In this document: one piece after another, positions 7,308 through 13,607 of the stretch
Numbering within the stretch: the first letter of the stretch is position 1
How the letters are laid out: each line of letters begins with the position of its first letter
Assembly: GCA_030044075.1 (NCBI GenBank)
Contig: JASHWM010000127.1
Coordinates: forward strand, 1-14,893
Direction of reading: 5' to 3'
DNA length: 14,893 nt
Source: Candidatus Rhabdochlamydia sp.
GTDB taxonomy: Bacteria; Chlamydiota; Chlamydiia; Chlamydiales; Rhabdochlamydiaceae
Translations under genes and position numbers: made by a program
The notes under the pieces: model-generated
Seen by the model: the letters and a program-made list of their open reading frames with translations, nothing else
What the model was told of the DNA's origin: nothing
Databases searched by the model: none

Positions 7308-8322
7308 ATTTTTTTGTGCAAAGCTCGATTTTGATTTTTTCTAAAAATTGATTTTGCAAAAGATCAAAAGCGCCTTTGATCGCATTTTTTAAGGCCTTCG
7401 GAGTCGAGTCTCCATGGGATTTGACAACAATGCCCTCGACACCGCATAGGACAGCACCTGGGTATTCGGTATAGTCGAGTTTTTTTTGTAACTTTTCCAG
7501 CCATTCCAAAGACGCATTTTTTGAGGCTTTGAGCTCTTCTTTAAGCTGGTGGAGGAAAAAAGCTGCAATCCCCTCAGCGGTTTTTAAAAAAACATTTCCA
7601 CTAAAACCCTCCGTGACAAGAACATCGATGTCCCCTTCAAAGACGGCCTTGCCCTCGATATTGCCGGCAAAGAGGGCTGCAGAGTTTTTTTCGGGGAAGA
7701 GCTCCTGAAGTTTTTCATAGGTCTCGCGAAGCTCCGGGGTGCCTTTTGTAGCCTCAACCCCGATATTGAGCAAGCCGACCCTTGGGCGAGAGATCCCTCT
7801 TGTTTTTTGGTAGGCGATCCCCATCTTCGCGAACTGGACCAGGTTTTTTGCCTTTGAATGGATTGCTGCGCCGACATCGAGAACAGCAATGGCATCATGT
7901 TTTGTCGGAAGAAGGGTAAGCAGGGCAGGCCTTGAAATACCAGGGAGCATGGGCAGCTGCAGTTTGGCGCTGCCGATCAGGGCGCCGGTATTTCCAGCTG
8001 ACACGAACGCATCGATCATGCCGTCTTTGAGCATCTTAATGCCAACACATAGTGAAGCATTCTTTTTTTTGCGCAAGGCCCTGAGAGGGTCGTCGGCCAT
8101 TGTGATCACTTCAGAGACAATGACCTGTCTATGTTCCTCAGTATTGGGAAAGTGTTTTGAGATCTCTTTTGTTGTGAAAAAAATGAAATCGCAGGGGATT
8201 TCCTCAGTCAGTTCTAGGACTGCTTTTGCAAAAGATTCTGGCGGGGTATCGCTTCCGAGAAGGTCGATTCCTATGCAAGGGCGCTTCTTTGCAGAAGCGC
8301 GGCTTTTACTTAGTCTCCGCAT
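7306..8322 (-). CDS. plsX: Phosphate acyltransferase PlsX (acyl-ACP:phosphate)
   Basis: PlsX converts acyl-ACP and inorganic phosphate to acyl-phosphate for phospholipid synthesis; it is a peripheral membrane enzyme. The 338-residue product is the usual length and carries the family landmarks: a first strand IGIDLLGSD (17-25) in place of the common 'DAMGGD', SAGNTGA (108-114), LLNIGVEATKG (184-194) with TPELRETYEKLQ after it, and DVLVTEGFSGN (233-243). It starts with about 15 basic residues not seen in short homologues. The ATG at 8322 lies inside the rpmF coding sequence (17-base overlap), and its only ribosome-binding-like sequence (AGGGA) is too distant, so translation is probably coupled to rpmF. 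A strong small hairpin sits at codons 8-14. The order yceD-rpmF-plsX is conserved across many bacteria, including E. coli. Confidence 0.94.
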   Translation of the reverse strand: MRRLSKSRASAKKRPCIGIDLLGSDTPPESFAKAVLELTEEIPCDFIFFTTKEISKHFPNTEEHRQVIVSEVITMADDPLRALRKKKNASLCVGIKMLKDGMIDAFVSAGNTGALIGSAKLQLPMLPGISRPALLTLLPTKHDAIAVLDVGAAIHSKAKNLVQFAKMGIAYQKTRGISRPRVGLLNIGVEATKGTPELRETYEKLQELFPEKNSAALFAGNIEGKAVFEGDIDVLVTEGFSGNVFLKTAEGIAAFFLHQLKEELKASKNASLEWLEKLQKKLDYTEYPGAVLCGVEGIVVKSHGDSTPKALKNAIKGAFDLLQNQFLEKIKIELCTKK

Positions 8323-8488
8323 GGACTACAGATTTCCCTGCATAAAACCCGCAATGGCCACAAGCGTGATGGGGTAGATGGGGAGCTCCACAGTTGGAAC
8401 ACTTTGAAAGCTGCTTAGGTTTTTTAGCGTGATGGGCCCTTCTAGAATTTTTACGTGCATTAGAGGTGCGGTTACGTGGTACTGCCAT
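8306..8488 (-). CDS. rpmF: 50S ribosomal protein L32 (bL32)
   Basis: A 60-residue ribosomal protein of the large subunit, full length for the family. It opens with the diagnostic MAVPRNRTSNARKNSRRAHH and carries a complete zinc ribbon with Cys30, Cys33, Cys43 and Cys46 (KCSNCG ... HACGHCG), so it is the zinc-binding form rather than a cysteine-free paralogue. GGAG lies eight bases upstream of the ATG, a good ribosome-binding site. It follows the yceD-like gene after 69 bases containing a hairpin with a following T5 run, and overlaps the plsX start by 17 bases. This arrangement suggests that L32 level and phospholipid precursor synthesis are set from one transcript. Confidence 0.97.
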   Translation of the reverse strand: MAVPRNRTSNARKNSRRAHHAKKPKQLSKCSNCGAPHLPHHACGHCGFYAGKSVVHAETK

Positions 8489-8524
8489 ATTGATACTCCA
8501 AAATTTTTACAGAAATTGTATGAG

Positions 8525-8548
8525 AAAAAGATCTTTTTTTTAAAGATC
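8525..8548 (-). terminator. AT-rich hairpin with T5 between yceD and rpmF (possible attenuator)
   Basis: On the minus strand GATCTTT (8548-8542) and AAAGATC (8536-8530) form a perfect 7-bp stem with a 5-base A loop, followed directly by T5 (8529-8525). The stem is weak, with two G-C pairs. The element lies just upstream of the rpmF ribosome-binding site. It has the shape of an intrinsic terminator, but in this position partial read-through or attenuation would be needed to express rpmF, plsX and the genes after them, unless rpmF has its own promoter. Confidence 0.35.
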
Positions 8549-8557
8549 AAAAATAGT

Positions 8558-9016
8558 TTACATCAGATTTGCAAAAGGATAGTTCACATCGTCAGAAGGA
8601 GTTGTACTCTTTTTTTTCATATAAGAAGCGACAGAGTCCCTATCCGGACAGGTTCCGCCACTGCATTCAAGATAATCTTTTATTTCAAGGAGGATGCATT
8701 CCCGGATGATGGGCAGACAGTTGAAAACAGCGGGGATTTCGCTGAGCTCTTCGGTGTGATAGTGATCTTGAATTTTAATTTGATGGGTTGCAGGCTGGTT
8801 GCATATGACGCAAGGGCTGACGCTTGTTGCCTCTGCATTGATATGTAAGACGAGGTGGTCTTCTGAAAGATATGCCTTGATCTCAACGGCAACTTGCTCC
8901 GGGAAGGAGAGGCTTGATTCTTCCACCTGAAGAAAATCGGGTGAAAATTCTTCTTTGATATGGGAAGTTTGGCCGTCCTTCAGCCGGTCGACATAAATTG
9001 TACACTTTTGCTGCAT
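8558..9016 (-). CDS. yceD: YceD/DUF177-family protein
   Basis: A 152-residue member of the DUF177 (YceD) family, first gene of the minus-strand block. Members in plants and E. coli have been linked to accumulation or processing of 23S rRNA; the exact mechanism is not settled. The family pattern is present: a paired-cysteine site CVICNQP (Cys69, Cys72) in a beta region, then IPAVFNCLPIIRECILLEI, matching the usual 'PxxREEILLExP', then CSGGTCP (Cys118, Cys123). The four cysteines could bind a metal; that is inference. The ATG at 9016 has only a weak ribosome-binding match (AAAGAG about nine bases upstream). The 211-base gap upstream is shared with the divergent pcnB, so the block promoter should lie there. 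Location directly before rpmF is itself strong evidence for the assignment. Confidence 0.85.
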   Translation of the reverse strand: MQQKCTIYVDRLKDGQTSHIKEEFSPDFLQVEESSLSFPEQVAVEIKAYLSEDHLVLHINAEATSVSPCVICNQPATHQIKIQDHYHTEELSEIPAVFNCLPIIRECILLEIKDYLECSGGTCPDRDSVASYMKKKSTTPSDDVNYPFANLM

Positions 9017-9227
9017 GCTTCACTCTTTGTTCTCGGTAAAGTTTAATACAACTGTGTTTATAGGGCTACGAAAAATGTGAAAAGTAGGTGGTAGGAAAAA
9101 TTTTATTTTTGCCAAGCAGTTTGCCCAAAGCCGTCTCCCGGACGTTGGATGGAATTGACTTGTGAACTAAGAGTCCTCATGGTAGGATGAAAACAGTTTT
9201 TTAATCTAAATTTTTAGTTACGTTGTA
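9017..9227. promoter_or_regulatory. Divergent intergenic region between yceD and pcnB
   Basis: This 211-base gap must hold the promoters of both blocks. I see no open reading frame or RNA gene in it. On the minus strand, TATAAA at 9062-9057 could be a -10 for yceD, but no good -35 stands at 16-18 bases. On the plus strand, TTGGAT (9145-9150) and TAAGAG (9168-9173) have a 17-base spacer, while the better -35 TTGACT (9155-9160) has TAGGAT only 22 bases on. None of these is convincing alone. Confidence 0.4.
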
Positions 9228-10475
9228 GTGCAGCAAAAAAAATATCCGATAGATCCAGAGAAATTTCCTTTAGATTGGATAGATCCGCACGCCCTTACCA
9301 TTATCGAAAAGTTGAATGAAGCAGGCTTTACAGCCTATCTTGTCGGGGGAAGCGTACGCGACCTCCTCCTTCGCCAAAAGCCCAAGGACTTCGACATTTC
9401 CACATCTGCCAAACCAGAAGAGATCAAAAGAATATTTAGGAATTGCATCCTGATCGGAAAGAGATTTCGCCTTGCGCATATCCGGTTTGGAAGAAAGATC
9501 TTCGAGGTCTCTACGTTCCGCTCCGGAGATACCGAGAGCGATACTTTGATCACGAGGGACAATGAGTGGGGCACTCCCGAAGAGGATGTCAAAAGAAGGG
9601 ACTTTACCATCAACGGCCTTTTTTATGATCCATCTTCCCAAACAATTATCGACTATGTTGGGGGCTATCAGGATATTGAAAAGAAATACCTGAGGACGAT
9701 CGGCCAGCCTTTTTTACGTTTTAAGCAAGACCCTGTACGAATGATCCGCCTGTTAAAGTTCCAGGCGCGGTTTGGCTTTGAAGTCGACCCTGATGCACAC
9801 GTTGCCCTTTTGGAATGCAGGGCGGAGATCTTAAAAAGTTCTCCTGCAAGGATCCTCGAAGAACTTCTGCGAATGCTTGAATCCGGCGCTTCCAGGTCTT
9901 TTTTCAGGTTGATGCTTGAGCATGGGTTTATTCAGCACATGATCCCTCAGCTGAGTGAATTTTTACAAACGCCCGACGGCGAGGAGATCTATTCGTATTT
10001 ACAGGAGATCGACATCCTTTCTTCTTCGGAGGAAAAAATTCTCGACAGGACGATTTTGATCTCTTGCCTTTTCTTTCCAATGTTCCAAAAGAGGATCCAA
10101 TCCCATTATATTGAAAGAAATAAAAGTGTGCATTTGGGTGAGATCCAAAACGAGTCCTTTGCCCTTTTGGACGATGTCTTCCGTTTCTTCTTGCACCTGC
10201 CGCGCAGGCTACGGGTGGGCATTGTGTCAATTTTTGTAGCGCAATACCGCTTGACCCCTATTGAAAAGCGCAGAAGCCGCAGGATTAGGATCCCAAACGA
10301 TCCAAATTTTTCTTTCGCATTGGAGTTTTTAGAGGTCCGTTCTTATTTGGAGCCGGGATTGCAGGTGATCTGGGAAGAGTGGAAGGATGCGTACATGAAG
10401 CGCGATGAAAGTCCCGAGCCGCGCCCAAGAAAGCGAAGAAGGAAACGAAAAGCCAACAAACAAGACGACAAATAA
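9228..10475 (+). CDS. pcnB: Poly(A) polymerase I (class II nucleotidyltransferase)
   Basis: Adds 3' poly(A) tails that mark RNA for decay. The head domain is clear: LVGGSVRDLLL (38-48) with the GGSVRD signature, then KDFDIST with the two catalytic aspartates Asp54 and Asp56. KRRDFTINGLFYD (122-134) and DPVRMIRLLKFQARF (168-182) are the flexible-loop and neck motifs. The chain ends in a strongly basic tail (RPRKRRRKRK near 398-407), as in E. coli PcnB. This tail and the 415-residue length argue for poly(A) polymerase rather than CCA-adding enzyme, although the two are hard to separate by eye. The start is a GTG at 9228 without a visible ribosome-binding site. An in-frame TAA at 9207-9209 and the absence of another start codon between them leave little choice. 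It is the first gene of a tightly packed plus-strand block. Confidence 0.9.
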   Translation: MQQKKYPIDPEKFPLDWIDPHALTIIEKLNEAGFTAYLVGGSVRDLLLRQKPKDFDISTSAKPEEIKRIFRNCILIGKRFRLAHIRFGRKIFEVSTFRSGDTESDTLITRDNEWGTPEEDVKRRDFTINGLFYDPSSQTIIDYVGGYQDIEKKYLRTIGQPFLRFKQDPVRMIRLLKFQARFGFEVDPDAHVALLECRAEILKSSPARILEELLRMLESGASRSFFRLMLEHGFIQHMIPQLSEFLQTPDGEEIYSYLQEIDILSSSEEKILDRTILISCLFFPMFQKRIQSHYIERNKSVHLGEIQNESFALLDDVFRFFLHLPRRLRVGIVSIFVAQYRLTPIEKRRSRRIRIPNDPNFSFALEFLEVRSYLEPGLQVIWEEWKDAYMKRDESPEPRPRKRRRKRKANKQDDK

Positions 10476-11231
10476 ATGAAGACTTTTTCACGAGAGGGGC
10501 TTTCAGTCTCTTTTTTCGGGCCTGACCTTGATGAAGGCCCGCTTCCCGCAGTCTTATATTTTGCCCTTTCAGCAGAAGATAGTTTAGGCCTTGACCCCTA
10601 TAACCAGCCAGCCCTTGCATTGGAGTCTTTCCGTTTAAGGGTGTTTTCTGTGACTTTGCCTTTTCACGGCGCCGACTTTTCTCCCTTAAAGGCGATTGGT
10701 CACTGGGCGGAAGAAATGGAGAAGGGAAATAACATCATCGATGCATTCATTGATCAGGTGAAAACGCTTGTGTACTTGTTGATCGATGAGAATGTGATCT
10801 TGGCAGGTAAGCTTGCCGTTATGGGCCTTTCAAGGGGGGGATTGATCGCTGCGCACCTTGCTTCCAAAGTTCCCGAAGTCAGCAGCATCCTGGGGTTTGC
10901 TCCTATGACCCAGCTCTCTTTTGCCAAAGAGTTTGAGAACATTAAAGCAAGGAGGGATGTGCTTTCTTTAAATCTGCCCAGCATCGCCTCCAAGATCTTT
11001 TCCCGGCGCATCCGGTTTTATATTGGGAACCGCGATGTCCTTGTAGGGACAGACCTTCTTTTCTCCCTTGTTTCAGAACTTACTGAGATGGCTTATGAGA
11101 GCCACATCCGTTCTCCAAATATTGAAATGATCATCTCGCCATCCATCGGGATGAAGGGCCATGGGACCCCACCACATGTTTTCCGCGAGGGCGCCCTTTG
11201 GATTGCAAGAGAGCTTGGGGTTGACAGATGA
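10476..11231 (+). CDS. Alpha/beta-hydrolase family protein, uncharacterised
   Basis: A 251-residue single-domain alpha/beta hydrolase with no signal peptide or membrane segment. The nucleophile elbow is GLSRGG with Ser119, after the strand KLAVM. Asp187 in YIGNRDVLVG and His229 in MKGHGTPPHVF complete a plausible Ser-Asp-His triad. LPFHGAD (61-67) is a likely oxyanion-side loop. This layout is typical of serine esterases and peptidases such as dienelactone-hydrolase-like enzymes. The substrate cannot be read from the sequence. The ATG directly follows the pcnB stop (TAAATG) with no ribosome-binding site, so translation likely relies on termination-reinitiation. The 3' end overlaps lpxB by four bases. 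Position between pcnB and lpxB suggests co-expression, not necessarily a shared pathway; an esterase acting on a lipid or on a thioester is possible. Confidence 0.8.
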   Translation: MKTFSREGLSVSFFGPDLDEGPLPAVLYFALSAEDSLGLDPYNQPALALESFRLRVFSVTLPFHGADFSPLKAIGHWAEEMEKGNNIIDAFIDQVKTLVYLLIDENVILAGKLAVMGLSRGGLIAAHLASKVPEVSSILGFAPMTQLSFAKEFENIKARRDVLSLNLPSIASKIFSRRIRFYIGNRDVLVGTDLLFSLVSELTEMAYESHIRSPNIEMIISPSIGMKGHGTPPHVFREGALWIARELGVDR

Positions 11232-12388
11232 GCTCGCAGACGGACCTATTTGTTTTTGCTGGCGAGGTCAGCGGAGACCTCCATGGCGAAGCTCTTTTAT
11301 CGGCATTACAGGCAAAAAGGCCTGATCTTACTATTGTTGGGGTTGGAGGGCCATGCATGCGGGGCCAGGGCATGGAGTGCATCATGCCTATGGAAAAATT
11401 CCAGGTCATGGGGTTTGTCGATGTGTTCCTTTCGCTTCCAACATTGATGAAGCAGTTCTATGAGGTAAGAAGAGAGATATTGAAGAGGAACCCGAAGGCC
11501 GTGGTATGCATCGATTACCCGGGTTTTAATCTGCGCCTTGAAAAAAGCCTCAGAAAAAAAGGTTTTAATGGAAAGCTCTGCCACTACATCTCTCCGACAG
11601 TATGGGCCTGGGCCAAAGGGCGCATAAAGACCTTGGTGGAGAACCTCGACCTTCTTTTAGTCATCTTTCCTTTTGAAAAGGAGATCTTCTCAGCGACCTC
11701 TTTGCATGTTGAGTATATCGGCCATCCCCTTATTTCCCGGATCAGATCGTACTCCTATGAAGAGCTTCCTTTCCTAAAAGGAAAGGAAGCGATCGGGCTT
11801 TTTCCAGGGAGCAGGGAAAAAGAAATTGTAAGGAACCTACCAAAGTTCTTGCACGTGGCAAACAGGCTTCTGGAAGAATGGCCCGATTTGGTTTTTCCGA
11901 TCTCCCTGTCCCACGAACGTTTTAGAAACCTGATCGAAGACCTTGTTGCAAAAGAAAACCTGCCAAAAGAAAAGTTCTGTCTGGTCCCTTCAGAAAAAAG
12001 ATACGATCTAATGAAGATGGTCTCAGCTGCCATGGCAAAGTCGGGGACAGTGACACTGGAGCTTGCCCTCCATAGGGTGCCGACAGTTGTCACATATGCT
12101 GTCTCGAAATTAGACCTGTTCATTGCCAAAAAGATCCTTGGCATTGTCCTGCCCAATTATTGCATTGTGAACATCATCTGCAAAAAGACGGTCTTTCCCG
12201 AGCTGATCGGCCCAAATTTTAATGAGGATCGTCTCTATGAAGATATCAAGTCCCTTTTCCTTCAGGATAACCGGGATGTCCTTGCAGTCGAACTTGATCG
12301 GCTGTCCACTCTCCTTGAAAGTAAAAACACAAGTGAGGAAGCGGCCTCACATATTCTCAAATTATTAGATTCCAGTGAGGCATTATGA
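11228..12388 (+). CDS. lpxB: Lipid-A-disaccharide synthase
   Basis: LpxB joins UDP-2,3-diacylglucosamine and lipid X to form the lipid A disaccharide at the cytosolic face of the inner membrane (glycosyltransferase family 19). The 386-residue length is normal. Motifs in order: FAGEVSGDLHG (10-20) with the family's conserved N-terminal signature, VCIDYPGFNLRL (93-104) with Asp96 matching the catalytically important Asp of E. coli, YISPTVWAW (120-128), YIGHPL (163-168), GLFPGSREKEI (190-200) and AKSGTVTLELAL. The ATG overlaps the upstream hydrolase stop in an ATGA junction; GGGG lies seven bases before it and can serve as a ribosome-binding site. The stop in turn overlaps the tyrP start, again as ATGA. 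Presence of a complete LpxB implies that the organism makes lipopolysaccharide or lipooligosaccharide. Unlike some Chlamydia LpxB proteins, I see no long N-terminal extension. Confidence 0.96.
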   Translation: MSSQTDLFVFAGEVSGDLHGEALLSALQAKRPDLTIVGVGGPCMRGQGMECIMPMEKFQVMGFVDVFLSLPTLMKQFYEVRREILKRNPKAVVCIDYPGFNLRLEKSLRKKGFNGKLCHYISPTVWAWAKGRIKTLVENLDLLLVIFPFEKEIFSATSLHVEYIGHPLISRIRSYSYEELPFLKGKEAIGLFPGSREKEIVRNLPKFLHVANRLLEEWPDLVFPISLSHERFRNLIEDLVAKENLPKEKFCLVPSEKRYDLMKMVSAAMAKSGTVTLELALHRVPTVVTYAVSKLDLFIAKKILGIVLPNYCIVNIICKKTVFPELIGPNFNEDRLYEDIKSLFLQDNRDVLAVELDRLSTLLESKNTSEEAASHILKLLDSSEAL

Positions 12389-13590
12389 GTTTTTCTGTTT
12401 CCAAAGTTATCAGCGGCTCTCTCCTTGTTGCAGGAACAGCTATCGGTGCGGGGATGCTGGCGCTTCCTGTTGCGACGGCAAGCGGTGGTTTTTGGCCAGC
12501 ACTTGCCATGTACCTTCTCGCTTGGGCCTTCATGGCGGGCACAGCCCTTCTTTTGCTCGAGGTTTGCATCTGGATGCCGCATGATGCCAACATGGTCTCG
12601 ATGTCTAGGCACATCCTGGGAAGGCGGGGAAAAATCCTCAGCTGGTTTTTATATCTTTTTCTTTTTTATTCCCTAACAGTGGCCTATATCGAGGGAGGCG
12701 GAAGTTTTTTCACGACCATTGGAAACGGCCTCTTGCTTCCCTGGCAGGGAACCCTCTTGTTCGTGCTGTTTTTTGGGACGATTGTCTACTTTGGCACAAA
12801 GGCGATCCACCGTTTGAACTACCTATTGATGACGGGTCTGATCGTTTCTTACCTTCTTTTTGTGGTCATTGGATGGGAATATGTACAAACCGACTTCCTA
12901 AAAAATTTCAACTGGTTCGATGGGACCCTCGCCCTTCCTATTATTTTCACTTCGTTTGCCTTTCAGGGGATTGTCCCAAGCTTGACAAGTTACATGGACC
13001 GCAATGCAAAGATGGTAAGGTATGCCATTTTGATCGGAAGCTCGATCCCTTTCATCGCTTACGTCATTTGGGAGCTTTTGATCTTAGGGGTTGTCCCGGT
13101 CGAAGGGCCGAACGGTCTTTTAGCCGCCAAGGCCCTTGGCCAGACAGCCGTCTTTCCTTTGAAAGACTTTGTCAATTCCACATGGATCTATCCGATTGGG
13201 CAAATGTTTGTCTTTTTTGCACTGACAACATCATTCCTGGGTGTGACCCTAGGCCTTGTAGATTTCTTTGCAGATGGCCTGAAAGCAAAAAAAGACAAGA
13301 TCACACGGCTTCGGCTGTGCTTCCTTGTCTTTGTCCCGCCCATGCTCTTTTCGATGTACTACCCCAATATTTTTATTATCGCCCTGACTTATGCAGGGGG
13401 GATCGGCTGCGCCCTTTTGCTCGGACTATTGCCGATCATGCTCGTATGGACCGGAAGGTATAAACTGGGGTTTGCAAGTAGGACCAGACAGCTTCCAGGA
13501 GGGAGGGTCCTCCTGTTCTTAATGACAGTTTTTGTCCTCTTCGAGATCTGTATCGAGATTTACCAGGAATACATGCGTCTTTCGAGCTAG
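12385..13590 (+). CDS. tyrP: Aromatic amino-acid (tyrosine-type) permease, HAAAP family
   Basis: An inner-membrane transporter that probably imports tyrosine or another aromatic amino acid with protons. At 401 residues with about 11 hydrophobic segments it fits the family. The first segment has GTAIGAGMLALP (17-28), the unwound-helix substrate motif of this fold. FTSFAFQGIVPSL (188-200) and FALTTSFLGVTLGLVDFFAD (278-297) are close to the TyrP/TnaB/Mtr signatures. Substrate choice within the family cannot be decided by eye; TyrP is preferred because intracellular chlamydiae carry tyrP genes. GAGG four bases before the ATG is a good ribosome-binding site, and the start overlaps the lpxB stop (ATGA). 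It is the last gene of the plus-strand block. A terminator hairpin begins within its final codons. Confidence 0.9.
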   Translation: MSFSVSKVISGSLLVAGTAIGAGMLALPVATASGGFWPALAMYLLAWAFMAGTALLLLEVCIWMPHDANMVSMSRHILGRRGKILSWFLYLFLFYSLTVAYIEGGGSFFTTIGNGLLLPWQGTLLFVLFFGTIVYFGTKAIHRLNYLLMTGLIVSYLLFVVIGWEYVQTDFLKNFNWFDGTLALPIIFTSFAFQGIVPSLTSYMDRNAKMVRYAILIGSSIPFIAYVIWELLILGVVPVEGPNGLLAAKALGQTAVFPLKDFVNSTWIYPIGQMFVFFALTTSFLGVTLGLVDFFADGLKAKKDKITRLRLCFLVFVPPMLFSMYYPNIFIIALTYAGGIGCALLLGLLPIMLVWTGRYKLGFASRTRQLPGGRVLLFLMTVFVLFEICIEIYQEYMRLSS

Positions 13591-13607
13591 GTCTTCCTAG
13601 GTTTTTT
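13587..13607 (+). terminator. Intrinsic terminator of the pcnB-tyrP block
   Basis: CTAGG (13587-13591), loop TCTT (13592-13595) and CCTAG (13596-13600) form a 5-bp stem followed by G and T6 (13602-13607). The stem starts inside the last bases of tyrP and includes its TAG stop at 13588-13590. The same bases also encode the last codons and stop (complement of 13597-13599) of the convergent gene. The stem is short, so efficiency may be modest. On the minus strand there is no T-tract after it, so it works in one direction only. Confidence 0.55.

Noticed and set aside
9155..9188. TTGACT ... TAGGAT as the pcnB promoter
   Set aside because: The 22-base spacer is too long for a sigma70-type promoter; kept only as a remark in the intergenic entry.
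9017..9227. Small RNA or tRNA gene in the divergent gap
   Set aside because: No cloverleaf, no strong stem with a T-tract and no promoter-terminator pair could be found by eye.
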